From the NCBI GenBank assembly GCA_947628035.1, contig CANQYL010000001.1:19465-83464 (forward strand): a stretch of 64,000 nucleotides of DNA. The letters run 5' to 3'. The position numbers and the translations under genes were made by a program. Source of the DNA: an uncultured Akkermansia sp. GTDB taxonomy: Bacteria > Verrucomicrobiota > Verrucomicrobiia > Verrucomicrobiales > Akkermansiaceae. This document shows, in pieces, positions 15,001-30,000 of this stretch. The number at the start of each line of letters is the position of its first letter. Positions within the stretch are counted from its first letter, which is position 1. The notes under the pieces are model-generated. The model searched no databases and was not told the DNA's origin. It saw only the letters and a list, made by a program, of their open reading frames with translations.

Positions 15001-18000
15001 GCGGGCAGCACGGACGGCGAGGTTGAATCGGGGAATACTCTCACCGTAAACAGCGGTACGTACAGCGGCAAGTTGACGTCGACGGGCTTGACCCTCGGCG
15101 GGACGTTCACCTTCAAGGGAACCGGGGCTGATAATGACGTGGGCGCACTGTCGCTCGGCGGCAACACCCTGACCTTGGACGGCGGCAAGCTGAGCGTGTC
15201 GAGTCTGAGCGGTGAGGCGGGCAGCGTCGTGAGCGGCACGGCGGAGGGCACCCTGACCTTGAAGGACAAGGTGGGCGGCAGCTTCGGCGGGACGATCAGC
15301 AGCAACTTCGTGTACGACGGCACGAAAGATGATGGCTACGCCACGTACGAGCTGAGCAAGGGCTTCAGCGGCGGGAACTTGACCGTGCAGGCGGGCACCT
15401 TGAAGCTCGCCGCAGCTTTGGATGGGAGCAAGACCAAGAGCGTGGATATCAGCGGGAACGGCACGCTGGAGCTGACGGCGGGCGGCACGATCACGAGCTT
15501 GAAGGGCACGGGCGCGCTCGTACTGAAGAGTGACACGACCATCACGGCGCAGACGCTGAGCAGTACCGATGGGCTGAAGAGCTTGGATCTGACCGGGAAG
15601 CTCACGCTGAAGACCGTTACGGGTGGGTACGACTTCGGAGCGTTGACCTTGAGCGGCGCGGCGAGCATCGACTTCGAGTTGAACGCGGCGTCGGATGCGA
15701 ATAAGACGCTGAGCGGCACGCAGGTGAAGCTGGACAGCATCACGGGGTTGACCACAGATCCGGGCGGCGAGAAGCAGCTCACGCTGAACATCACGAAGGA
15801 TATCCTGGATGCCTTGAAGGTACAGAGCAATGGAATGGGCGGCTTTTGGAAGCTCTTTGACGTGAGCGGCTGGGGAGGTAAAGGTGACTGGAACACGAAG
15901 GTCGACCTGAAGCTCGTCGGAGAAGGAGAAAGCGGTCAAGCTTTGAACACCGAGAATGGCTGGGAGTTGTATCTGGATGCGGACGGTCAACTGCACTACG
16001 ACGACGTGAGCAGTACGCTGACGTGGAACGGGACGGACAACACCTGGGATCAGGAGGACGACTCGGATCCGGATAACGCGGATGATTGGAACGTCGGCAA
16101 GAACGGCGGTACGGCGGACTTCATCAAGGACAAGAAAGTCGTGTTCGACGGGAACGGAGCGGGAAATATCACCATCAAGGTGAGCGAGGGCATATCCGTG
16201 CAGGACATGACCGTGTCGGCTGACGGGTACGCCTTCACCAATCCGGAGGGAGGAAGCTCCACGCTGGCGGTGAAGGGCACGCTGACGCTGGGTGCGGCAG
16301 AAGGCGTTTCTACGCCGGAGACGAACACCTCGTTCGGGGTGACCACCAATGTCGGAACCCTGAGCGGCAAGGGTGACCTGACCCTCACGGGTCACATGAC
16401 TGTGAGCGAGGATCTGACGAACGCCTACACGGGCAAGGTGACCATGAACGGCGGCACCTTGACAGCGAAAGGCACGCTCGCGGGCGAAGTCACTGTGAAC
16501 AGCGACGGCACGCTGGAAGGCAGTCCGAGCGGTCTGACGGCGCAGTTGAACAGCGCGAGCACCGGCACCCTCACGGCGAAGGGCACGCTGAACCTCGGCG
16601 GCACGACCGGGGGAACGGTGGCTGTGGATGGGAGTGCGGTCTTGACCGGCGGGTCGTTGGCTGGTTTAGTCACGACGCCTCTCAGCGTTGCGGGAGTGAG
16701 CGGCGGCGGTGAGCTGAAGGGCAGCATCACCGTGACCGGCAAGGGTGAAGGCAACAGCTTCAGCGGAAAGGTGACGGATCTGACCATCACGGTAGGCGAT
16801 GGTGCCAACGCGGACGATGCGGCGCAGACCTTCGCGGGGAGCAACGTGACCTTGACGAGTGCGGAGGTGAAGAGTGATGGCACCCTGACTCTGACCGGTA
16901 CGGGTGAAAACGTGAAGGTGAACAAGGCGGCTGTGGAGGGCACCCTGAAGATGGCGGGCGGCAGCGTGAAGGATCTGAGCGGTGAGGGCGCGTTGACCCT
17001 GACGGGGACGGTGACCGTGAACACGGCATCTGATGGCTCCACTGCACCGAACAGCATCGGCAGCGTTGTGTTCAATGAGAACGGTGTGCTGTCGCTGACC
17101 GGCGATCTGGAGACGGGGGCGCTGTCGGCGACGACGGAGACTTATAAAGGCAGCATCGCAGGCGGTGGTACGCTGACCCTGAATGATGCGACCGGAGGGC
17201 CCTTCGGCGGTGAGGTGAATGCGAAGTTCACGTACAACGGCATGGGAGGCGAGATCAAAGACTACACCCTGAGCGGCAAGGTGCACGACAACGCGATCAC
17301 CGTCAGTTCCGGACACCTGAGCATCACGGGTCCGAACGGAGCAGATGATGTCAAGACTCTGTCCTTCGCCGGAGACCACCTGAGTGTGGGCAGCAGCGCG
17401 ACCCTGACGCTGGGTGCGGCGGACACCGTGGAGGATGTGACGATCACCGCGAGCACGGCGTTGAACTTGGATGGTGCGCTGGAGTTGAAAGGCTCGAAGA
17501 ACAACAAGGTGACAGGCGATGTCACGCTGGATAGCGGCACGCTGACCTTCGGGGCGGTAACCGGAGGCAAGAACTCCATCAGCGGCACGTTGGACTACAC
17601 GGGCGGCACGCTCGCGTGGGAGGGCACGTTGGAGGTCGGTTCCCTGAAGGGCAGCAGTGAGATTAACAGGAGCACCGATAAACTGACCATCACGGCAGGA
17701 ACAGAATCCACGGCGTACACGGGTAAGGTGACGCTGGATACCCTGACCGTAAACGTCGGCTCGCAGACGCTGAATGGCGGAACGGATCTGAATAGGTTGG
17801 AGGTAACCGGAACCCTGACGCTGGGCGGCGAGACGGGCAAGGACAACACCGTGGATGCAGCGAGTGTGACGGGAACGTTGATCGTGAACGGTACGGGCAC
17901 CAACTCCGTGAAGGGACTGACCGGAACGGGTAAGGTGGAGGCGCAGGGGAATCTCACGCTGGGCACGGGGACGAGCTTCACGGGTACGCTGGACATCACG

Positions 18001-21000
18001 AGCGACAAGACCGTGACGGGCGATGGTGCGTTGAGACTGGGCGCTCTGACCGGGCAGGGCGATCTGAAGCTGGCTAGCTCGGCAACCACCCTGACCCTGA
18101 CCACCGGGACGAGTGATTACGGAGGTATGCTGGGTGTGGATGGCGCAGGCAGCACGAATGCGAGCCTGTCCGTGACGGGCGGCAGCCACAGCTTCACGCA
18201 GAAGCAGACGCTCGCCGAGGTGTCCCTGAGCGGCAGCGCCACGCTGAATCTGTCGGACAGCAGTGTGAGCGCCTTGAAGGGCGGAGCGGGAACGCTCGGG
18301 CTCTCGGGAAGAACGTCGATTACGGTGGCGAGTGATGCGTCCTCTCTGACGAAGTTGAGCCTGGCGGGGAGCAGCGTGACCACGCTGAAAGGCACGCAGA
18401 ACCTGGAGGTGGGAACCTTGGCGCTGACGGGGGATGCGACCTTGGCGATGGATCAGACGCAGGGTGATGGTTTCGCGCGACTGAAGTTCGCGAGCAACGG
18501 CACGCTGAACTTCGCACAAGATGCGGAGTTGACCTTGCAGTTGCAGGTGAGCGGTCTGGACGACATCCTCAAGGGTGGCTCCGGGAAGCTCCAGCTTGTC
18601 GATGTAAGCGGTCTGGGATCTGGGAGCAAGACCGATGGCTGGACGGAGAAATTCAAGATCGGTTGGAGCGATACCACCAAGGAAGATCTCCTGAAGAACT
18701 TCACGTTCTCCCTGGATGAACAGGGCAAACTGGCTTGGACGATCAGTGCGGATGCCGCGCTGACCTGGGACAACAAGGACGGCTCCGATGACGGCAAGCT
18801 CACGTGGAAGGACACCGACGGCGATGCCGAGTGGAACGTCGGCGGTTCGTACACGGTATTCCAGAGCGGGCACAAGGTGGTGTTCGCGGCGGCAGCCAAC
18901 ACGGACGTGAATCCGTACGAGATTACCGTGGATGAGGGCGGAGTGGCGGCGGACGACATGAGCGTGCAGACCAGTGGCGCGTCCTACAAGTACACGGGAG
19001 CCTCCATCACCGCCGAGACTTTGGAGATTCAGACGGGTGCGACCGCTACCTTCGGGAATGCACTGACCGTGAGCGGAGCCCTGACCGGTCTGGGAACGCT
19101 GGGCGTAGCGGGAGGCGGCACCGTGACCCTTACGAATGCGGGCACTGCCTTCACCGGGACGGTGAACTTCGCCGGAACGGAGGATGACAGCGTGGGGACG
19201 TTGAAGCTCGGCGCGGCTGCCACGGTGGGCGCATTGAGTGGAACGGACGGCTCCATCACGGCTGACAGTGCGGTGACCCTCACGCTCGGTACGGGCACGG
19301 GAGATGTGATCCACCTGACGACGGAGGACGATGTCACCATCGCGGTGAGCGGCGGAACGCACGGATTCACCGATGCCACGCTGGGCGGCACGCTGAACGT
19401 GTCGAGCGGAACGGTGAGCTTCAGCGGGACAAGCACGTTGAAGTCTCTGGCGGGAGCTGTGCAGTTGCAGGATGCGGCGAAACTCACCGTTGACACGCTG
19501 ACGAGCGGCAATGTCACTCATGATGGCACGAGGACCGCGACCTTGGAGGTGAAGAGCTTTGACGCAGATTACGACGACCAGATCTCGGGCGTGGATCTCA
19601 CGTTCTCGGGAACGAGCGGCTCCTTCGGCGGAACCTTCAACGGCGGCAAGCTCACGGTGAATGGGAGCAGCACGCTGACGGTCGATGCGGTCGCAAGCCT
19701 GACAGCGACGAGCACGGCGATCGACGGCACGCTCGTGCTGAACGGAACGGTCAGTGACTCCCTCGGCGGGATTACCTTCGGAGCAAGCGGCAAGCTGACC
19801 ATCGGAGATGCGCAGCATAGCACCGCGAGCCTGACGCTGAACAACGCGAGCTTGACCGGCGGCACGATCGATGGCACCGGCACGCTGACGCTGAGCGGCA
19901 CGAACAGCGTTGTCAACAGCGTCTTCACCGGCGAGAATCTGACCGTGAATGTGGATCAGACGGGGTCGCAGAAGCTGACCTTGTCGGGAACAGGGGAGAT
20001 CAAGCTGAAGGGAATGGTCATCGGCGACGGCAACAAGAGCGCGGACGGAAAGGCCGATGCGCAGGTGTATGTATCTCGCAGTACCGGAGCCAAGTGGCTC
20101 GGAGATGTCGAGGTCAAGCAGGATGGCGAGCTCGTCATTACGACGAATGACTACCAAAATTGGAAGTGGTGGACGAGAGATCAGGATTATCCGACTGAAC
20201 AGGCCAAGACAAAGGTGCACGGCGACGGTGCGCTGGTGTTTGAAGGAATCTTCGGAACCAATGTGGCCAGCGACATGGTCAAGGCTCTGATCGAAACCAA
20301 CGAGACTGAAAGCGCCCTGGCGAAGCTTATCCTTCGCAGCAGTGGCAGCAGCGGTGCCCAGTACAATGATTGGGGAGAAAGCATGGCGGGCGTAGCGGAT
20401 ATTCTGGTGGAGAACGGCAGCACCTTGACACTGCATGTTTGGAATGCTCTGGGTGCGATGTCGAGTACAAGCACAGGCTCCACCAAACTCGAGAATAATC
20501 ATACGATTCACTTGACCGGCACCGGTCTCAGTAGTAGTGGCGGGGCTTTGGAAGTCCAGTTGAATGCGTGGCTGATTTGGGACATCGTCTTGGGGGACAC
20601 CGGGGCGACCATCAACACAAGTACTGGCGATTTGTACTTCTCCGGCGAGCTGAATTCAACGGAGACGCAGACGCTCACCAAGAAAGGCGGCAAGCTGATG
20701 CAGTTGCGCGATACGTTCACAACGGCGGCGAGTGCGAAGGGCGTCATTGACGTGACGGAGGGAACGTTGGAACTCAACTACGCGGATGGGAGTCAGACTG
20801 TGGCGAACAGCTCCAGCGCGAATGAACTGAAGGACTTCGGGGTGAAACTCTCCGGAAGCAAGTTGGTCGTGGGCACCAATGAAAGCGGACAAGGCTACAA
20901 GGCGACAGGCGATTCCTACACCGTGAACTACCTCGAAGGTGACTCGGATGCCAGCAGCATCACTGTTGGTAGCGGCAATAATTCGAACGTGCAGGAATTG

Positions 21001-24000
21001 GTCATCAACTACTCGGACACCACCGCCAAGACCGTGAAAGCCGACGTGACGGCGAATGGCAGCAAGCTCCTCTCCCTCACGAAGGCGGGGTCGGGTAAGC
21101 AGACGATCACGGGCGAATTCAGCGGCAAGGATGTGACGGTGAACGGCGGCGAGTTGGTGCTGGACGGCGGTTCGAATGCGAAGAGCATCAGCGGCGCGGT
21201 GACGTTGGCTCAGAATGCGAAGCTGACCTTGGGCGGAAATGCCACGGTGACGGGTGCGGTGACGGCGAACGGCGAGCTCACCCTGCAGGGTGACACGACG
21301 GTCGGCAGCTTGAGCGGCACGGCGACGGGAGCTGTGGTGTCGGCGAGCGGGCATACGCTCACCGTGGGCGGAGGCTCGTACAGCGGGTCTCTGACGGCGG
21401 GCACGCTGGCGCTGAGCAACGACTTTACCTTCGGCGGCACGGCCGCTACGAATACGGTCGATACGCTGAACGTGGGGACTCACACCCTGACGCTGAGCGG
21501 CAAGTTGACGGCGAAGGATCTGACGGCGGACGCGACCGGCAAGGTGAGCGGCACCGGGACGTTGACGCTGGATAACGACACGCAGGCGCTGAGCGGCGTG
21601 CAGGTCACGATCGACACGAATCTGGTTTACGCGGGCAGTCAGAATGTGACGCTGAGTAAGAAGTTCGGCGAGAGCGGAAGGACGCTCGATGTGAAGGATA
21701 GCGGAGGCACGCTGACGCTGAGCGATGGCGGGACCATCACGAAGCTGACCGCGGGCAGCTCGGGTGCGAGCGGTAAGCTGGTGTTGACGAAGGGAGCGAC
21801 CATCGACGCGATGGAAGGGGCGCTGACGAGCTTGAGCGTGGCAGGCACGCTGAAGCTCGGGACGCAAGAGAAGGCGTTCGACTTCGGGGCTGTGACCTTG
21901 AGCGGCGCGACCACGTTGGAGTTTGCGGTGAGCAAGGACGCAGATACTAGCACTCTGAGCGTCACGAAGGTGAAGGCGAGCAGCATCACGGGTCTGACGA
22001 CCGGAGGACCGGACGATGTGCAGTCGCAGCTCACGCTGAAGATCACGAAGGATATCCTGACGGCTCTGGAGGGCAATACGACGGGCTGGCAGCTCTTCGA
22101 TATCACCACTAAGGACGAAGGGTGGAACAAGAGCATCGTGCTGGATCACTCGAGTGCGGATGATGGTGAAGGTGGCTTCATCAACGGACACGAGCTGTAC
22201 CTGGATGAGAACGGTTACCTGCACTACGTTGACGCGAGCAATGTGCTGACGTGGAACGGACAGGACAACACCTGGGATGTGGAGAGTGTGACGGATGATG
22301 CCCAGAAGGACTGGAACGTCGGCGATCATGGCAGCACCGCGAACTTCATCAAGGACAAGAAGGTCGTGTTCGGTGATCTTGCCGAGGAGAAAGGGGCGAA
22401 CAAGGGGATCATCTTCAGCGGCGAGCTGTCGGTGGGCGACATGGATGTCACGGCGACGGGGTACGCCTTCACCGGGGATGCGGATAAGGATGGAAAGACC
22501 AACAGCCTGACGGTGACCGGTGCGCTCGACCTGCAGCAGTCGACGAGCTTCAGCGGGACGGTGAAATTCGAGGGCACCGTGAAGAGCGGAGGGGAAGCTG
22601 ACCTGAAGGTGGCGGGAGGAAAGGTGACGTTCACGCAAGCGCTGAGCAAGGGTGATTCGACCGACGGCTTCAAGGGCGACCTGAATGTGGCGGGCGGCGA
22701 GGCTGTGCTGAACGCGGGCGGCAACATCAGCGGTCTGACGGTGGATGGCATTCTGACCTTGGGCGGAGCATTGACCACGGCCGGCTTGGATGATACCCAG
22801 GCGGGTAAAGGAAGCATCAAGAACTTGTCCGACACGCAGAAGGGCAGCTTGACGCTGGCGTACGTCGGCAATGATGGAGGCGAGTTCACCGGCGCCATTG
22901 GGGTGGACTTCACGTACGCCGGAACGCAGAGTAGTAATCAGACTTACACCCTGAGCGGCGCATTCACGGGCAGCACGTTGACCGTGGAGAGCGGCAGCCT
23001 CGTCATGGGGTATGAGGAGTCGACGACCGACGAAGGCACCAAGCTGGATCTGAGCAAGGTGACGATTTCGGTGACGGGCGGTGAGCTGACCGTGGGTGAC
23101 GGTGGACTGGGTAGCCAGGTGGACCATGTAACGGTGGGCTCCATCGACATGAACAGCTCCACCGGCACGCTGACCTTGGCGGGCGACAAGAGCAACACCG
23201 TGAGCGGCGACTTGACCGTGGGTGATAAAGCGATCGATGGCAGCGCGGCCGTGCATCTCGGCGGGAACGCTTCTGTGACCGGGACGCTGACCTACAACGG
23301 CGGCACGTTGGATTGGACTGACAATTTGACGGCGGGTGCGCTGAGCGGTAGCGGGACGTCGCTGAAGCTGGATGCGACGGGCAAGAATCTGACCCTCACC
23401 GGCGGTGGGGAGCCGGGTCTGCAGAGTAACTTCTCCGGCGAGTTGACGGCGGGCAGCCTCACGGTGTCCGGCGGAACGCACGTGCTGAATGGCAAGGTCA
23501 CGCTGAGCGACACTGGGGTGCCGGATGCGAAAGACAGCCTGACGGTGGGTGGAGGAGCGGAACTCACGCTGGGCGGCAGCGGGAACAGCCTCGAGACAGT
23601 CATGGTGGGAGGTACGCTGAAGATGACGAAGGGCGGCACGATTACGGACTTGAAGGGCACGGGCGCGCTCGTGCTCGGCGGCAGCGTGACGATCGCGAAG
23701 CAGACGCTGAGCGGAGAGGCTGAAGGGCTGACGAGTTTGAGTCTGGCAGGGAAGCTCACGCTGGAGAGCGGTGTTTACGACTTCGGAGGGCTGACCCTGA
23801 CGGGTGCGACGGAGCTCGACTTTAAGCTGAGCGTGACGAAGGCGGATAAGACGCTGAGCGGCACGACAGTGAAGCTGGACAGCATCGCGGGGTTGACCGC
23901 AGTGCCGGGCGGCGAGAAGCAGCTCACGCTGGACATCACGGAGGGTATCTTGGAGGCCTTGAAGGTACAGACCGGCGAGGATGGCAAGCAGGGCGGCAAA

Positions 24001-27000
24001 TGGCAGCTCTTCGACGTGAGCGGCTGGGATGCGAGCTCGAGGGGTACCTGGAACAAGAATGTCGACCTGAAGCTCGTCGGAGACAATTTGAACACCGAGA
24101 ACGGCTGGGATCTGTATCTGGAATCGGATGGTTATCTGCACTACGAGGACGCGAGCGATGTGCTGACGTGGAACGGGGATGACGGCATCTGGGATGTGGA
24201 GGATGACTCGGAAACGGCTGGCGGGGACGATTGGAACATCGGCTCTCACGGCAATACGGCGGACTTCTTCGCAGAGGGCGCAAAGGAAGTCGTGTTTGGC
24301 TCAAAGGGATCGGGAAACATGACCATCAATGTGGACGGCGGGAAGACGGTGGAGACCATGACCGTTCAGACTGATGGCTACACCTTCAATAAGAACACAG
24401 GCATCAATGACAAGCTGACGGCGGGTACGCTGAATCTGGCTGTGTCAGGCGGCGGGCAGACGGGAACCACCTTCGGGGTGAAGACATCGGTCGGAACCCT
24501 GACCGGAACGGGCGACATGGTCCTGACGGGCAACATGGAGGTGACGGGAGAAGCGGATGCAGCTCTCAGCGGCTACAGTGGTAAGGTGACCTTGAAGGGC
24601 GGCAGTCTGAAAGCCGCCGGCACGTTGACGGGTGCCGTCACCGTGGGCACTGGGGGAGGCACGCTGGAGAGCGGCAAGACGGGCTTGACGGCTACGTTGG
24701 ATGGCTCGGGAATCGGCGCCCTCACGGCGAAGGGCACGCTGAACCTGAAGGGAACGACCGGGGGAACGGTGGCTGTGGATGGAACGGTGAACGCCGACAG
24801 CCTGAGCGTCGCGGGAGTCACGGGCAGCGGCACGCTGGAGGGCAGCATCACCGTGACCGGGACGAATGCGAGCGAGTTCAGCGGTACGACGACGGATCTG
24901 ACGATTGTGTTGGACAATGGCGCGAAGCAGACGTTGAGCGGGGCGACGACCGATCTCACGGCGGCAACCGTCGGTAATGACGCAACCCTGACGCTGAAGG
25001 GGGCGACCACGAGCCTGAGCGGTACGCTGACGGGCACCGGTACCTTGGACCTCGGAACGAGTCTGACGCTGAACGGCACGGCTGAACACACGATCGGCAC
25101 GCTGACCTGGAACGGAAGCAGTGAAGGAAGAAAACTGACCATCGGCAGCGATGCGACGCTGACGGTGAATGATCTGGTTGACGCTACGCCGGAGGACACC
25201 AACGGAACGATCGATGGCACCGGCACCTTGAAGCTCGCGCATGCCAAGACGGGCACCGAGACGAGTGATACGAAACCGGGAAGCTACAGCGGCGCCATTG
25301 CGGCTGCGCTGGAGTACACCGGCAGCGGGGATTACACGCTGAGCGGCGACCTGAGCGGTGCGCTCACCGTGAGCGGCGCCGGCAAGCTGACCGTGAGCAC
25401 GGACACCACCCTGGCAGCGGTGACCGTGACGGCGGGCGAGCTGGAGCTGAGCGCGGCGACGAGTTTGGGCGCGACGCAGGTGAACGGCGGGACGCTGGCG
25501 CTGGGAGCGGACGCGACACTGGCGAGCCTGAGCGGCGCGAACAGCTCGGTGAATGCCGGGGGGCATAACATCACCGTGGAAGGAACGACCGGTTACAGCG
25601 GCGACATCACGGCGAAGGATCTGACCTTGACGCAGGGCGGCAGTCTGAAGAACGCGACCTTGAGCGGCAAGCTGGATGTGAACGGGCAGACGCTGACCAT
25701 CAGCGGCGCGGTCGAGGCGACGGATCTGGGCGAGACGGGAACCATCACGGGCGGTACGCTGACCCTGAGCGGGAGCAACAGCATCGAATCCAGCGTGGCT
25801 ATCAGCAGTGACCTGACGTACACGAGCACGGGCACATCCAAGCTGAGCGGAGCCTTCACGGGCAGCAGCCTGACGGTGAGCAGCGGGACGGGTTCGCTGG
25901 AGCTGACGACAGCCCTGACGGATACGACAAGCGTGACGCTGACGTCGGGCACGCTGACGGTGGCGAAGGGCAGCGAGGTGAAGGAATTGGACGGCGCGAA
26001 CGCAGGCAAGCTGGTCGTTTCGGACGCTGGCACGAGTGAGGGTCAGGCGTTGACCATCGGCTCGCTGAAGGGGACGCTGGGTGAGTTGCAGCTCGGGACG
26101 GGCACGACCACGATTTCGGCGCTCGATTCTGCGGGCGGCAGCTTGACGAAGCTAAGCCTGGCGGCGGGCAGCGTGCTGGATGTGAGCGCGCTGGAGGCGA
26201 TCACCCTCGGCACCGTGACGGCAACGGAAGGCGCGACCATCAAGGTCGGGATGAAGGACGACGTGCTGACGGCTCTGACGCTGAGTGCGGATTCGCTGAG
26301 CGGCGCCGGTAAGCAACTCGCGATCGACCTGACCGGCATCGACCTGAACAAGATCGGCGATGAGGGCAAGCACCTCTTCGCGGACAAGAACGACTGGACG
26401 GGCAAGGTCACGCTGAAGGGCTACACGGATGCGGATCGTCACGTGCTGCACCTGATGAAGGACGGCAGAATCGTGTACACGACGCTCACGGGTGAGCTGA
26501 CGTGGAACGGGACGGACGTGACCGGCGTCTGGGGCGGAGCCGGCGACGGCAAGGATTGGAACATGGCGACGGCCGGCGTGGGCGCGGCAACGACGTTCAA
26601 GAACGGCGAGGATTCCGTGGTGTTCGACGAGACGGGCAAGAAGATGGCTACGGTCACGGTGAGCGGCGCGATCACGGCGGTGGACATGACCGTGAAGGCC
26701 GACGGGTACACCTTCGCGCAGAACGCGGACGACGGAGTGGATAGCTTGTCGGTGACCAAGCTGACGCTGGATGTGACGGACGGGACGACGGGAACCACCT
26801 TTGGGGTGGACACCACCGTGAGCGGGACGTTGACCGGCGCGGGCGACATGACTTTGACGGGCGCGATGAGCGTGGGCGTGGAGCTGACGGATGCCTACAG
26901 CGGTACGATCACGCTGAAAGACGGCGGCAGCCTGACGGCGAGCGGCACGGCGAAGGTGAAGGTCGGTGACGGAGAAAACAACAGCGTCACAGGCAAGGAC

Positions 27001-30000
27001 AAGGAGCTGGCCGTGCATCTGCAGACGGACAGCACGGGCAGCCTGACCACGGCGGGAACGGTGGCGATGTACGGCACGTTGGGCGGCGCGCTCACCGTGA
27101 GCAGCGGCACCACGACCGCGAATAATTTGACGGTGGGCGGATTGAACGGCAAAGGCGCGGTGGACGGCAACACGCTGACGATCACGGGAACGGGCGGCAG
27201 CTTCGGCGGCGCGCTGACGGTGGAGACACTGGTCGCTTCCGGCACGCAGACCCTCACGGGGACGGATTACAGCGGAACAGACTTCAACGTGAGCGGCGGG
27301 CTGACGCTCTTCGGCGCGGTGAAGATGGAGAGCCTGACCGGCGGAGGCACGCTGACGAAAGGCGGCGCCGATTTGAGCCTGAGCTTCAGCAACAAGGCAT
27401 CGACGGAGGAGGGTATGCAGACCTTCAACGGCGAGCTGGGGGCTGTCGGCAGCATCACGGTGACGGACGGTGCGCAGGGCTTCTCGCAGGCGTTCAGCGG
27501 CGATCTAAGGGTGGGCAACAGCGAAGGTGCAGACGCTACGCTCGTGATGAGCGGTACGGTGACGGGCGGCGCGATTGCGGTGGATTCCGACGGCACGCTC
27601 GTGCTGAATGCGGCGGGGAACACCGAGACAGGAATGACGCTGGTGAACGGCGGCACGCTGACCATCGGCGATGAGGATCATAGCGACGCGAACTTGACGC
27701 TGGATGGCGAGAACCTGGCGGGCGGCACGATCAACGGACACGGCACGCTGACGCTGACCGGTGAGGGCAGCATCGCCAGCACGGTTGCCAGCGGTGCGCT
27801 CAAGCTCGTTTCCTCCGGCACGCAGACTCTGACCGGTGATGTGACCGTCGCGAGCGTCACGGCGGGCGCGGGCACGCTGACGCTCGGAAGCGTGGGCGTC
27901 GACAAAACGTTCACGGGTTCGCTCGTCATCGGCGACGACGATAGCGACACGATCGATTCTACGGTGGAGGTGTTGACGGATGGTCAGAAGAATACCAAAG
28001 GCATCACTGTGAACCGGGATGGCGAACTCATCGTCAAGACCACGAGGGGATGGGGAGGCACCGGAGTCACCAATACCGTGACCGGTGAAGGCACGCTGAC
28101 ATTCAGCGGGGTCTCTAATACATCCGGGGCGGATGATACGTACTTTGAGGCGTTGGTATGGGGTCTTGCAAACCCAGCTAAACACATCGGCAACGTCAAG
28201 CTGGACAACAGCTCGATTGTGACGGATTCCGATAGCGCTCGCTTTGGCAATATCGACAACCTTTGGATTGGAAGTGGATCTTCTCTGACGGTGACGAAGG
28301 CAGATGTGTTCTCCGCTGGCACGAATACCCTGCACCTGAATGGAGCCGGGGCGGATGGTCGTAACGGTGCGTTGGAGCTGACCAACAGCGCCGATGAAAG
28401 CATGAGCTGGACTCTCGTGTTGGACGGCGACAGCACGATCGCGAAGGCGTCCGGGTCTCTGAGCTATACGGGGACGTTCAATGGAGGCAGTGAAGGGAGC
28501 AGCCACACGCTGACGATGGCGTCGGGCACTCTTGAACTTGGCGATGGCTTCACGACGGCAGCCGACTCGACGGGAGCCCTCAAGGCGGCTTCAGAAGCGA
28601 CGATCTCCCTGAACTACACGGAGACGGACGACAGCAAGCAGCTCGCCCACTACTCGGTGGCTCTGGATGGCGGAACCTTGCAAGTCGGGGATGGCAGCTA
28701 CACCGTGAACTTCCTCGATGGAACGACAAGTGGAACCATCACGGGTACCGGCGCCTTGGTCATCGACACCACGGATGTTGAGGATGCCGAGAGCGTGACG
28801 GCTGACGTGACGGGCGGCAACCTGAGTCTCACGAAGGCGGGGGCGGGAACGCAGACCATCACGGGCAGCTTCGACGGCAAGGATGTGAGCGTGACCGGCG
28901 GCACCTTGGAGCTGGCGAGCAGCGGCGCAGGCGCGACGACGCAGATTGGCGGCGGCGTGACCGTGAGCGGCGATGGGGCGAACCTCACGCTGAGCGGCGC
29001 GGGTGACAAGACCGTGGAGGGTGCGGTGAGCGTGAGTGGAAACGGCAGCCTGACCACGAGCGGCGGTAACGTGACCCTGAACGGGACGGTGACAGCCGAT
29101 GGCGGCAGCATCACCTTGGACGGCAGGAGCGTGACACTGGCGCAGGGCGCGGCGAGTGTGACGAACGTCGGCACGCTGACCTTGCAGAGCGGAAGCATAA
29201 GCGGGGGCGGCGATAAGGACGATAACCCCGTCGATATCACGGTGAGTGGCGCGGGTTCGACACTAGCGATCGCGGTGACGGACGCTGACTTCAACAGTGG
29301 CGAGAAAGACGTGAACGTCACGCTGACGGGCGGCGCCGGCATCGACCTGAGCGGGATGAAGAACACCACCGAAAGTGCGGTGGAGGTGCACCTCAAGAAC
29401 ATCACCGTGAGCGGCGATACGGCGGGCAACCTGACCTGGGGCGAGGTTGATAGCGTCGGAGCCGGGCAGATCGTGCACGTGGACACGCTGAAGGGGTCGA
29501 TGAACTTCGGCAGTGCGGACAATGAGATGGCGAGCGGGCAGGAACTGCACCTTTCGAACATTGTGAATGCAGCGGACGCTTCCATCAACGTGTATGCCGG
29601 CGAAGGCTCCAAGGTTTACGTCGACAAGGTCGTTCAGAACGCCGGAGACGGCAGCATCAGCATGACGGGGGCGGGCACTCTGCACGTGGACGGAAAGCAT
29701 GGCGACGGATTCCACAAGACCGGAGCGGGCAACTTCGTGTTGAACAGCCAACTGAACGTGGATGCGGGCGCCGGGCTGTACATGACCTACGAGGGCGGAC
29801 TCACCTTCGGGGAAATGGACGCCAATGGGAACGTGCTGACAAGCACGCAGGTTTCTATCTCGAATGGAGCCATCCTGCGCTACGGGGCGGAGAACGCAGG
29901 ACATCGTCTGTGGTTGGATGAAAATATCTTCAGTGGACATAGCGATGGTGGACTCGTCCTCTACCTCAAGGACATCTGGACAAACTTCAAGGGTGAATTG